The position numbers and the translations under genes are program-made. 64,000 nucleotides of DNA from Chaetoderma sp. LZ-2023a (Eukaryota > Mollusca > Caudofoveata > Chaetodermatida > Chaetodermatidae). Below the pieces are notes generated by a model, which did no database searches, had not been told where the DNA came from, and saw only the letters and a list, made by a program, of their open reading frames with translations. Below, piece by piece: positions 45,996 to 55,605 of this stretch (the first letter of the stretch is position 1; each line of letters begins with the position of its first letter). Location: assembly GCA_034401795.1 (NCBI GenBank), contig CM067372.1, forward strand, positions 34,908,351 to 34,972,350, written 5' to 3'.

Positions 45996-46715
45996 ATTAC
46001 AGAAAATATCTCTGTTCATTTTGAACATAGTTTTTATATGTATTTTTCATATGGTGCCAAGCAAAGTCTAAGTGTGTTTATTTAGAGAAACTTAGATTTT
46101 GCTTTTATTGAGCTATCCTTAACAAATTGTTCGTTAGGGCAAATCCCGCCAGAACAAAAGAATGATGGCTCACCGAATCATTCCTACTCCCCAAATTGTG
46201 GATTTGACATCATTACCCCAAACCAACAATATTTTAAGGATGGCCTAATGTGGTGATATGTCATTGACAGTTTCATTCCTAGCTAAAAAGTTTAAACTCT
46301 GTTAAACTTTGTTCACTGAAATTTCTGGTTATATGTTTATTAAATAAATTAATTTCACATAGATTTGTCCTGCACTTTTGTCATAGAAATCTGCATGCAT
46401 CTTAGTTATTACTATAACTAATTGTCACACTTTTGTATGTACAATCATAAAATTTGATATGTATTAAATGCATACTAGAGAGAAGGTGGACATTTATACA
46501 AACTTGATCAGTCCATCCATGCATCTGTCTGTTCTTTTGTCATGAATGCATCTTAGGTTATCCATTCACCAATTCGTCCATGCCTCCATATGGTCATTTC
46601 TCTCTGTGTCTGAGCCACAGTTCCAAACCTTTACCGGAAGCATATGCCTTCGGGGTTATCCATTCAGTTTCGCTGCAGAGTATGCCTTCGGGGAGCATAC
46701 ATCAATTTATTGATT

Positions 46716-47050
46716 TGCCTTTTTTGTATTATGTTTATATATCATAATCATTCATCTTATATATTCATGCTCATTCCCAGGCTTATATGTGTCAAGAGCT
46801 GTTAACCTTCTTCGCACATGTGTGTTTTAGGTGAGATGCATGTTCGTGAGTTTTCTCCCTTTTTTAGGAGAAGGGGTGGGGGGTTTGGGGTGGGACAGGA
46901 GCGGTGATGCGAATGTGATTTGGTCCCAAACTTGGCAGTCCTTCTAGGTCTCTATGTGACAAGTTTAAGTCTCTTTCTTTAGGGGCAAAAGAGGCTTTGT
47001 ATGGCTTGCCCCTTCCCACCAGGTTATTGACTAAATCTGGTGTTATCAAT
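46716..47050 (+). other. DIRS-2 3' non-coding region
   Basis: Resumes the DIRS sequence (TATTATGTTTATATATCATAATC, CATGCTCATTCCCAGGCT, GTGAGATGCATGTTCGTGAGTT) in parallel with DIRS-3 56855-57160. Contains a G-rich stretch at 46868-46893. Confidence 0.7.
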
Positions 47051-47143
47051 AAGTAATGTAATGGTAAGTATTGAGCGAAGGAGAATGATGGAAATTTCAA
47101 TTTCCCTTTCTCCGAGATCTAACAATACTTACCATTACATTAC
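47051..47143. repeat. DIRS-2 internal complementary region (ICR)
   Basis: Left half GTAATGTAATGGTAAGTATTG(A/G)..GAAGGAGAA is the complement of the element's left terminus (41709-41741). The right half, from GGAAATTTCAATTTCCC through TCTCCGAGATCTAAC to CATTACATTAC, is the complement of its right terminus (47330-47391). Both outer ends are thus joined head to tail inside the element, the known DIRS device for completing a circular copy. Confidence 0.9.
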
Positions 47144-47204
47144 GGACCCTGCCTCCCAGCCCCACAGATGCAAGCCATGAGTTGTCTCTTGTTTGGTAGT
47201 TATG

Positions 47205-47391
47205 CAAACAATATGAGCCTCACTGGTAGACGTGTACCCGCTTGTTGGGAACCGGGTACCCCGGTTCCAGGAGCCGGTAAAGCTTTCTAAATCTAGATTC
47301 CTAGAGCAGCTAGCTAGCTAGCTTGTATTATCAAAGAGTAATATAATGTTAAGTATCGTTAGATCTCGGAGAAAGGGAAATTGAAATTTCC
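47205..47391 (-). repeat. DIRS-2 right inverted terminal repeat
   Basis: Contains GGAACCGGGTACC(C)CGGTTCC, AGGAGCCGGTAAAGCTTTCT, AAATCTAGATTCCTAGAGC and the GCTAGCTAGCTAGC palindrome. Ends GGAAATTGAAATTTCC, as in the ICR. Confidence 0.85.
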
Positions 47392-47653
47392 TTCAAGTTG
47401 ACTTAATATCACCTTCCCAGAATCCCCTTTAAATCAAATTCTGTGTCTATGGATATCTCAGAAACTGCTGGTCCGATTTTTGCTCAAATTTTAACACAGG
47501 AAAGGTTGTGACCATACTCTAGGACGCCACAACATTGGTCATGATCGGTTGAGAAATGTAAGGAAAATCTGATAAGCATCTGAAATTTATTTTAATGTTG
47601 CAAAAACTGTAAGGTCTTCTACAATCTGTGAATTCTCTTGTTTTCCTTTGCAG

Positions 47654-47785
47654 AAATATCATCCTGAGCAATATGGGCCATCAATCTTGTCTAGCAATGA
47701 ATGAAGCAGCAGCAATAAATGATACATCTCTATCAGTATATGAGATCTTTCTACCAAAGTATGAAGTCAAGCCATTGGCTTGTGG
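47654..47785 (+). other. 5' UTR part of ZCCHC7-like exon, after a splice acceptor
   Basis: CTCTTGTTTTCCTTTGCAG ending at 47653 is a strong polypyrimidine tract and AG acceptor, so a non-coding first exon probably lies upstream. DIRS-2 ends only about 260 bp before this exon. Confidence 0.6.
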
Positions 47786-47789
47786 ATGA
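47673..47789 (+). CDS. Upstream ORF overlapping the ZCCHC7-like start
   Basis: ATG at 47673 opens 38 codons (MGHQSCLAMNEAAA...) that end in TGA at 47787-47789. This stop overlaps the first main ATG (47786) as ATGA. If the 5' UTR exon is read as inferred, ribosomes would meet this uORF first, which would lower or gate translation of the main frame. Whether the mRNA includes this ATG depends on the acceptor at 47651-47653. It is a short frame with no family. Confidence 0.4.
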   Translation: MGHQSCLAMNEAAAINDTSLSVYEIFLPKYEVKPLACG

Positions 47790-48731
47790 ACATGGCTGGT
47801 TCATCTGACTGGGACATGGACAGTGACAGAGACGATTATAAATATGATGGCGACAGTGATTTGAATGATTCGGAGAAAGAAGAACTTGAGGTTGCTTTGT
47901 ATAGTCAATTATACTTCCAGTCTGACATTGACTTAGATTATGATATTAATAAAAACCTGAATCAAAATCGACTGGACAACAATGTGAGCATTAGGACAAT
48001 CAAGCCATTCATTGGGGATGATCCACTCAGTGCACCATTGTCAATAGAGTCATCATTTCCCGTGAATAATGTCAATGTTGATAATGAGGCAGTGAGTTTC
48101 ATTAAATCTTTTGGAGTCAGCGAGAACACTTCAAGTACGAAATGTGCAAAGTTTTCGGATGTCAGTAGTTCTAAGCCTACTCTTAAAAGAAAGGTAACAA
48201 AAAATATTAATGATCAAGACAGTCGCAGCGATTCTTTCAAAGGTAAGAGTGATAAGTTAGTGAAAAAGCAGAATCGGCCCAAGAAAAAGAAGAATCAATC
48301 TGATGAACAAGTGCAGAATGTAAACAAAGGCAATGAAAGTATTGAAAATGTAGTGAATGTCTCGAGTTTCAACAGTGCGGTGCCTGTGACTCTGTCATCA
48401 GATAATGGCACACATCCTGCTAAAGACATTGTTATGCAAATTTCCTCATCTAGCTCTCAACAATTATCAAAGTCCTATTCATCAGTAGAAATCTGCATTC
48501 AGGATAGTAGTGATACTGATTCTGAACTGAGTTGTTTGTCAGAAGATCTAAGTGTTAATGTCTTGCAGTCAAAAGCACAACGTAACGATGATATAACCTT
48601 GCTTAATGTTTGTGACAGCTCTAGAATTAGGTATCATGGTGCAGGTGTTAACATTGTTGGTGACACCGGCGAGACTGACCAGGCTGATATTGGCAGAAGG
48701 GAATTTGACAACCGAACAGCTCTTGTTATAG
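47786..48731 (+). CDS. ZCCHC7: ZCCHC7-like protein, coding exon 1
   Basis: 315 codons plus one base. An in-frame TGA at 47762 bounds the frame upstream; ATG 47786 is first, but ATG 47792 (AACATGG) has the better context. The N-terminus is acidic (WDMDSDRDDYKYDGDSDLND) and carries EVALYSQLYFQSDID, which resembles the conserved LYSQ-I/L-motif near the start of vertebrate ZCCHC7. The rest is low-complexity, Ser/Asn-rich, with a basic patch KKQNRPKKKKN (possible nuclear signal) and SSSDTDSELS acidic clusters. The exon ends ATAG|GTAATT in phase 1. ZCCHC7 is the metazoan Air1/Air2-like RNA-binding partner of the TRAMP polyadenylation complex (with MTR4 and a non-canonical poly(A) polymerase), acting in nucleolar RNA surveillance. 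Identity rests mainly on the downstream exons. Confidence 0.8.
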
Positions 48732-48949
48732 GTAATTCTTCCTTATATTAACGCTTTGCATGCTAACGCCATAGTTATCTCAATGTTAATACAATTGTAC
48801 ATGTTGTAGGATATAGGAAAGTAATTGGACTAGGAGCCTAATCTGCATTATGCAACTCAGCAGCTGTCAGTTGAATTACAAAGATATAGTTTGAAATTAT
48901 TATCGCTTAATGGTCAGGATTGGTCAAGAAACTAAAAACATTTCCTTTA

Positions 48950-49345
48950 TGAGTGTCAATGGAGGAATCCATTTTCTCAGTCAATAATATGATGTCATAA
49001 TCAACTATGTGACATGTAGGCTGACATAGTCATAATCAACTATGTGATGTGTAGGTTGACGTAGCTAAGTTCGACATGAATGCGTGGTTGATGATGGACT
49101 AAGCATGCATTGCTGTATGAATTGCATGTCTTTACTAATTAATAAACATGCTGCCTGTTGCAGCAGCAGCACCCAGTCAAATTACAGTAGTTTCAAAATA
49201 TTCAATGCTTTACGTGTATAGTTTTCTGGAAATTAATAGTCATGGAGTTCAGGGATCGATCGATCCCAATACAGGCGAAGTGTTGGTGAAGCTTAGCTAG
49301 AGATGGGCGAGGCATAGCTAAAACTGGATTCCTCCATTTACAGGC
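48950..49345 (-). repeat. Inverted copy of the 60.1-60.5 kb repeat
   Basis: The complement of this segment matches 60110-60530 throughout: GGAGGAATCCAGTTTTAGCTA, GATCGATCCCTGAACTCC, TTTCCAGAAAACTATAC, then CATAATCAACTATGTGAC and GGAATTCAGTTTCTC-like ends. TGTAGG(C/T)TGAC(A/G)TAG appears in both. Confidence 0.85.
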
Positions 49346-51393
49346 CATGAGAATACCATGTTTGAAAATTTACTAATAGAACATGTACACAATAACTGGT
49401 TCACTCATCAAGCCACCAGACATACATGTACCATTGATCAGTTTTCAAATATTGTCTTCCTGTCCTACAGATGGACACATCTCACGAGGACTACGGAAAC
49501 CATTTTTGGCTTGACTATCAAACATGTCAAAGGGCTCACACACATTCACAAGCTGATACACTGTCTAGGATTGGTCAAAATTTGCTTTATTTAAAATTAG
49601 AAAATCATAAACAATTTTTTGGGGAAAAAATTACATTAATGAATTTTCCGATAAATTCTAATGACCCGAGAAGTTGTGATCCAAAAAAACATATGGGTTT
49701 TATAGCAAGTATTATTGATCTGGTGTGCAGAAATGACTTGGTTAACCTGCTCTAAAGATAATCAAATACAGCACAGCTCAGAAATAACTTAATGCATTTC
49801 CAAAAACAAAATAAAACATACTAACATTGAATATTTTAGACTTAATTTGACTGGAAGCCATTGATGCCTTTAAAGGACCGGAAAATGGACATAGCAAATT
49901 ATTTGTATTGGTAATCTCATACAATATTAAATAGACTACCATTGGTAAAAATGGAAATGAATCGGGATTATTTGCTAAAAAGCATTTACTAAATCTAGGA
50001 GCGCTTAATTTGGAGCCAATTAGTGACCAAGCTGGTGCTTCTCACTCCGCCGCATGTCAACTGTGCGTGCAGACATATCACATAGGCCTACCTGAATATA
50101 ACGAAAATACGCCTGAATATAGTTTTGTTAGTTATGTATATAGTATTCTCTATAGACGCCGAAGTAGTGTGATTAACTCGCTACTGCTAATTCACTATTG
50201 ATCCTTTTGAAAAGGTTATATTTGAAAGTCACTTTTTCTGGTTGAAGCAACAAGTTTCATTCAAAATGATTTCAAAATACACTGCTGGTTTCCGAGGTCG
50301 CAATATGATGCTACTGAATATTTTGACATTCGTGTGACTGAATGTAGACACTGTCTCTGGAAACCCGGCTTTCAGTCAAATCGTTTTAAAACTAGAGAGT
50401 ATTTGAGCTGTAGGACACGGTGTCTAATCAGCTTAGCGCGAATATAACTAAGCTTATATGACTGGCTGTCATATAATGGTGTATCTGTGGATAAAGATCC
50501 CTCTGGTCACCTGTATAGTGTTGGCCACTTGTATAGTGTATCACTTCATGCGCTATAAAGGGGTGTAACAGATGGGTAGCTCTAAAGCCAGGCTTAGATA
50601 AGCTTGATACCTGCCATCACATTATACCTTTGTACTATCAACTAACATCACTGGCCAAACAGCATAATCACCAATGATGCCTTGTCTTCAGTTTAGAAGT
50701 TCTACCGAAATATATTTCATGTCACGTGTGATCAGAATTATTGAAATCAAATGATTTGGTTGTAATAAGCGTAACGTGACACAAAGGATTACACACAGTA
50801 GAATGTAGATGAATCCGTTCTGTTATTCATAATCAGTTACGTGAGTCACATCTATGTTGACGTCAAAATCATAATTGATAGAAATACTCCGTCGTGAACC
50901 TTTAATTGATATGTAAAATTATATGTGCCCATGTACCGTACACTGTGTGGGGATTACATATGTTAAGTCGACCATCAAAGTTTCATGATTTTCTCAGTTT
51001 TCTTTTTTTTATATAAAAAAATTGTGATTTAGAAAAAACTGATTCACAATTAAATTTAAAAAATTGGCCAAGCCTAATACAGATTATAGACATGTACATA
51101 GATCACACATATTGACAGCCATGGCCCAGCCTAATAAAGGCTATATTGATCGGACATATTGACAGTTACCGTGTACATGTCCAGGTGTGTTTTATCTTCT
51201 GGTTCGGTAGGTTCATGTTTCATAATGGTTTGTCCCATGATGCAAAATTTACAATCCACGTATATAAGTACATGTATGCGAAATGTACTTCATATTGTTC
51301 TGCTTAGCAGAATCTGGCATGAGACACGGAATAAATGCGTTCATTTGTGCGCGTGTGTGATACAGTCCCCCTAAGAAATAACTTAACACGTAC

Positions 51394-51451
51394 TATTAAA
51401 TACTTTGAACATAATTGGATTCCAATCGAATTAGGTTCAAAACATTTAACT
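51394..51451. repeat. Hairpin-family repeat (diverged)
   Basis: TTAAATACTTTGAACATAATTGGATTCC followed by GAATTAGGTTCAAAACATTTAAC forms an imperfect inverted repeat of about 26-bp arms. AGAAATAACTTAA just before it matches the flank at 49783. Confidence 0.65.
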
Positions 51452-51880
51452 GAACATTTCTTACATCGTGTTCAAGATTGTACTAACTAACATGTTTCTG
51501 TTTTTGTTTTGAAACCATGTGCATTTATTTCTAAAGTGTGTTGCACCTAATGCATGTGACCTGGAATGACTGCATATATGTTACATATAAGTGGTCAAGA
51601 CAGTGTCGGGTAAGGCTAGTGCATAACATCGTTCATGGCATTGTCTTGTATGGCTACAGGTCAGCAGAGCTACGACAAAATAACTATATACTTAAGTTTT
51701 ATCCTTTTATGCTGTGTGTATTCGGATCAGTATGACTATAGGCAATTAAATCTAGAATGAATGTCACCTTAGGGCTAAATACTTTATTTATTTATTCATT
51801 TAATGAATCTTTGCTTAAAAATTTTTAGATTGATTTCAGTCAATCATTAATGTTGTTGAACATTGTTCTTATGTGTTTAG

Positions 51881-52029
51881 AGAACTGGAGCATTAATGAC
51901 GATGATCGATTCTCCCGCAATGACCAATCATCCTGTGGCTTTCGGGGAAATCGCTATTTTAAGTCAAATGTGCGCTGTCAGAACTGCTCAGAGACTGGTC
52001 ATATGGCACGCAATTGTCGAAAGCCAAAG
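51881..52029 (+). CDS. ZCCHC7: ZCCHC7-like protein, coding exon 2 (first CCHC knuckle)
   Basis: 149 bp between TGTGTTTAG and GTTTGC. Its first two bases complete the codon split at exon 1 (G|AG, Glu), so the phases fit. It then reads NWSINDDDRFSRND, GFRGNRYF and VRCQNCSETGHMARNC, a C-x2-C-x4-H-x4-C zinc knuckle, and ends RKPK in phase 0. NWSI(N/S)D followed by R-Y-(F/Y) and a first knuckle is the arrangement in vertebrate ZCCHC7. The knuckles of Air-type proteins contact RNA and the poly(A) polymerase. DIRS-3 begins only about 50 bp after the donor. Confidence 0.88.
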
Positions 52030-52080
52030 GTTTGCACTTAATAACTCCTAATGGCTGATTATTCGGGTATCGATTTCTTT

Positions 52081-52253
52081 ATTTCTCCTTCGATTAATAC
52101 TCACCATTCTATTACCTCGGATACAAGCTATCCTGGATAGCTGGCCCTAGGACTATAGACTTAGTAAGATTTACCGGGTACTCAGCTCCCAACTGCCGAG
52201 TACCCGTTTGCCATGAAGCTCATTCTTGTTTGCATAGCAACAAGAGCTACATG
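52081..52253 (+). repeat. DIRS-3 left inverted terminal repeat
   Basis: Complement of about 57290-57484: TACTCACCATTCTATTACCTC, ATACAAGCTATCCTGGATAGC, CCTAGGACTATAGACTTAGTAAG and the CCGAGTACCCG block. It contains the perfect palindrome GCTATCCTGGATAGC with one central base. Confidence 0.88.
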
Positions 52254-53110
52254 CTTTTTTGCAGTTGGAAGTCTTAAAGTTTTATAAGTCGTTTTCTGTG
52301 ATTGTGATAGCTTTGTGTTCACTCTCTAAGGATTATTTGGCTTACCATGGAAGGAGCCGATGATATTCAGGTCGTATATTTCCATGTTATTCCATAGTTA
52401 AAAGACTTAGGTCTTCAAAATTTTGTCTGTGTCGCATGTTCCAATTTCTGGCTCCGAATCTGGGACGTGTGTTAACAACGAAATATGCCAGATGATCGCC
52501 TTCCTTTAAATCCCCAACAGGCGATCGGCAGATATGAAATAAGGTGTTGGCTATACGGTGTTTAACACGAAAATCGGCTGACGTCGTTCCGTATGATCCG
52601 AGTGGGTGACGTCACACCCGAGTTGTCTCAGATTTTTATGTGAAGAAAATGTTTCATTAATTCGCGCATCTGATTCTGGGTGCTGCGTACTGTATTGGCA
52701 CCAGAAAAACTTCAAGTTTCAAGTTTTGCGTGTTGTCATGATCTGTTTGCAATGATCCGTGGTTTCAAAATTCTTGATTTAGATGTGTTGTCTGCGGCTT
52801 TACCGTGTGCTACAGCAGTTTGTTTACATTTTGTTGTTTCTTCACATATCGTTTTGGCCTTCGTTAGGAGTATAATTTATATTTATTAGTAAATATACCC
52901 CGAATGCTAAGCGATATGGTTCCTGGTTCCGTTTATACATCCTTGAGGATCAGTCTATGGGTGTATCTTTCCCGCTTCGTTCTTGTCGTCATAATCAATG
53001 CGATCTTTGCTGTAACGTTGCGGGGTGGTGTGCGGGAGGGTTAACATTTAATTTATGGTCTGCCTTCCATTCCTGTTTCGTTCCGCTTTCTTATTGTAGG
53101 TTTGTGCTTA
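52254..53110 (+). other. DIRS-3 leader region
   Basis: Non-coding and aligned with the DIRS-2 leader (GGGACGTGTG..AACAACGA, TTTCATTAATTCGCGCATCT, ATACATCCTTGAGGATCA, CGTTCTTGTCGTC). Short ORFs here are not shared between the copies. Confidence 0.7.
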
Positions 53111-53117
53111 TTTATAA

Positions 53118-53417
53118 GTCAAGCCAGCCCCACCATCATGTGACCAGTGCCATAAGTTTGTGAGGGTTCTGTTTAAGGACCATGTCTGCTTTAGATGTAC
53201 AAATTGTAATCTTGATAATAGGTGTAACATTTGTGCAGTGTGGTCGTCTGATATGATGGTCAAGTCCCTTCTCCAGAAGGACTTGGCAGGGTCTGACGCA
53301 GGGTCAGGCGGTCCGAAAGTAAATCGTGGAGCGTCCGTTTCGCCCCATGGGGCGCTCCACGTCTGCAACCAGAGGTTTCGGAGATGGCACCGCCAGCGTG
53401 GTTTGGACCTGCTATGA
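53118..53417 (+). pseudogene. DIRS-3 gag-like N-terminal part
   Basis: The frame KPAPPSCDQCHKFVRVLFKD then HVCFRCTNCNLDNRCNICAVW shows the same Cys/His cluster as DIRS-1 and DIRS-2. It continues to a TGA at 53415-53417. The complementary frame 53108-53536 is a shadow. Confidence 0.75.
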
Positions 53418-54594
53418 AATAGCGTCCTGCCTACGCTGGTGTCGTCCCTGCTTCCAAAAGTTGTAGGGCAGTCTCTTCCCGTGCTTGGTACGGACCCTGT
53501 CCTTGGGCCTGATGAGGTCTGTCTCTCTGCGGCCACCTCCGGGTGGTCCAGTAGCGGTGGCCGGTCCGTCAGGCATGGGAGCCGTCGTGGCTCCAGTGTT
53601 TCCTCGTCTGGTGACGACTCTTCGGAGTCTGAAGATTAGGAGGCCGAGGAGGAGAGATTGCTGTGGCCTGAGATGTCACGGGTGGAGAGCATGGAGGTCG
53701 ATTCTGTCCTGGATGGAACCACCCTCCATCTGTCTGGCTTGGTGCAAGCCAGGACAGCGGCTCCACCCAAGGTTGAGGCCACTCCGGTACCGGGCACCGG
53801 TCCCGTGATGGTTAGTTTGCCACCAACCGACACGGTGACGGGTGTGGCTGGCCAGGCGTGGTATGCACCTATCTCGCCTGGTCCAGTGGTCAGGCATGGG
53901 TGCCGTTGGTGCCCGTGCTTGGCCACGGTTCGTCAACCCTTGCAGGAAAACCGTGCGGACCTACTCCATGGACTGGTGTTCTCCATGGGGTGGCGGCGGA
54001 ACCATACAGTACCAGAGTTCCTGGCGTATCAGCAATGGCTCATAGCCGGGAGGCCGTTGCTGGTAGGGCCGTGAGCACGTCAACGAGTGACGCGTTCACG
54101 GGAGTGTCCTCTTCGGAGACAGACTGGTCGGAGGCTCTGGCTTGGCTAGCCAGGGTGGACCCGTCTGGTTTCGACCACGGCCGAAGAGGATGCACCCCGT
54201 CCATCGGTGGCATCGATTAGAACAGGGATCTTGCCCGCAGCCCGGATCCAGTCTATTGGACTGGATCCAAGGTTCATGGAGTTCTTGGATGCTATTTATA
54301 GCAAACAGCTCCTGACCAAGGGCCAGCTTCCTGCGGCCTCCAGGAAGGTGCGGGCAAGGTGTCGTATCCCACGGGGGCAATACGACAGATATGGTATTAT
54401 TCCAGCGGTCACTGAAGATGATTGCTGGCTGCTGGGTGTCCAGAGTGCTGGAGCGGGTGCCCCCCCCCCCCCCCCCCGGCGCTGGTGGACAAATCCCAGG
54501 TGCACCATGACGAAGTCCTGTCCCTATACGATGAGGGGGTGAGGGCAGCAATTAGTGCTGTCAATCACTCTTATCGCCTTCTTCAGTCGATTCG
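53418..54594 (+). pseudogene. DIRS-3 gag-like middle and C-terminal region
   Basis: Several overlapping open frames in GC-rich sequence. The most protein-like path is 54207-54460 (IQSIGLDPRFMEFLDAIY ... RYGIIPAVTEDDCWLLG), followed across a run of 18 C (54460-54477) by DEVLSLYDEGVRAAISAVNH and SYRLLQSI in a different frame. The C run is an obvious slippage site and could hide a true frame or be a copying or assembly error. After SYRLLQSI the sequence passes straight to the distal RT. Confidence 0.55.
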
Positions 54595-55532
54595 ATCTCA
54601 AGGAGGGCAGGGTTTACCCGGCAGAGTCCAGAGTGGTGTCTCTGTTAGCCATCCTCAAGAGTTTTCGATTGGGAAACCACATTCAGGCGAGGCGGTTTCT
54701 TCAGATGCTGGGCATGATGGTCTCCATGGAGCAGGTAATCCCATACGCTGCTCTGATGCGAAGACCTATCCAGTTGTATCTGATGTCTCTGTGGAAACAG
54801 AGAACAGAACCCCTGTCAAAGCTGGTGGCGGTTTTGAATCTGTTAATGTCGCATCTTGTATGGTGGAAAAAGCATCAGAATCTCCTAGATGGGGTTTTGC
54901 TGCACCTACCCCACTCCCAGCTGTCCGTGTACACGAATGCATCGCTGGAGGGATGGGGGCCTGGCTGGGAGAACACCAGGTGTCGGGCACATGGACTCTC
55001 CAAGAGAGCCAGCTGCATATCAATCTGTTGGAAATGATGGCAGTGGAACTGGCGTTGGAAAAGTTTCTTCAAAAGGTCGGACAACTCGACAGTAGTATCA
55101 TACATAAATCGCCAAGGCGGGACCAAGTCGCCCACACTATGTATGAAAGTGTGGCACTTGATTCAATGGTGCAGGAATTACTCGGTTGTTTTGAAAGCAG
55201 CTCACATTCCCAGGCGATTGAACATTCTGGCGGATGCTTTGTCTCGGAGACAGAGAATTCTGCCAACAGAATGGTCTCTCAACCCTCCAGTTCTTCACAG
55301 GATCTTCAAGCTTTGGGGCAAACCCAACGTGGACTTGTTCGCCACAAAGGAAAATGCTCAAATCATGACTTATGGCTCGCCGATTCCAGATCCAAATGCC
55401 GTCGATACAGACGCTCTGGTGATAAGCTGGCGAGGGATGCACGCTTACGTCTACCCACCCACCATTCTTCTGCCGAAGATATTGGTGAAGATCAGGGAGG
55501 AACCGTGCCTGGTCCTGCTAATAGCGCCATAG
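54588..55532 (+). pseudogene. DIRS-3 distal RT and RNase H remnant
   Basis: Starts at the RT thumb-connection: EGRVYPAESRVVSLLAILKS, QARRFLQMLGMMVSMEQV, RRPIQLYLMSLWKQ. RNase H follows: VYTNASLEGWG (about 54930), then in a second frame GTWTLQESQLHINLLEMMAVE. In a third frame it reads HIPRRLNILADALSRR and KPNVDLFATKEN (55190-55350). The fingers and palm, with the Y-x-D-D site kept in DIRS-1, are absent; frameshifts lie near 54985 and 55085. In RNase H the usual T-D-A-S reads T-N-A-S, losing the first acidic residue. Confidence 0.8.
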
Positions 55533-55605
55533 ATCTTCTAGATCTGCTGGTGGACAATCCAGTGCAGTTACCCAAGATTCTGAACATAATTTCCCCGGCC
55601 AAGGG

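Larger units (their letters stand above)
44090..46715. mobile_element. Insertion in DIRS-2 carrying two tandem arrays
   Basis: In DIRS-3 the sequence runs AATTCAAGATTGAGAGTTTTATGTATTATG (56830-56859); in DIRS-2 the same text is split between 44085 and about 46715. The insert starts with TTTCGCGGGAGCATATA, has TGTCCGTCCGGG, then the 150-bp array, the 273-bp dimeric array and about 700 bp of AT-rich tail with GCATATGCCTTCGGGG and GAGTATGCCTTCGGGGAGCAT. Tandem-repeat cores in non-autonomous elements are described for bivalve 'pearl' elements and for Helitron derivatives. Which of these it is, if either, I cannot tell. Confidence 0.65.
41709..47391 (+). mobile_element. DIRS-2: deleted DIRS retrotransposon with internal complementary region
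   Basis: Starts TTCTCCTTCGATCAATACTT and ends GGAAATTGAAATTTCC. Inverted terminal repeats, a gag start, a partial recombinase and an internal complementary region (47051-47143) identify a DIRS element close to DIRS-3. Compared with DIRS-3, everything from gag to the middle of the recombinase (about 2.6 kb) is deleted at about 43262-43272. About 2.6 kb of tandem-repeat DNA is inserted at 44090-46715. Only the ends could still be used by an enzyme in trans. Confidence 0.88.
48732..51880 (+). other. ZCCHC7-like intron 1
   Basis: 3,149 bp from GTAATT to TTATGTGTTTAG. It contains the inverted repeat copy 48950-49345, hairpin-family arms at 49166-49210 and 49826-49860, and a hairpin at 51394-51451. 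Frames at 49358-49755, 50010-50201, 51159-51374 and 51538-51735 are short, overlapping and of no recognisable family. Confidence 0.7.

Noticed and set aside
47780-47785. TTG at 47780 as start of the ZCCHC7-like protein
   Set aside because: Eukaryotic start at TTG is unlikely with ATG codons at 47786 and 47792 directly after it.
50010-50201. Possible extra exon of the ZCCHC7-like gene in intron 1
   Set aside because: No convincing splice sites, and exon 1 to exon 2 phases already fit without it.
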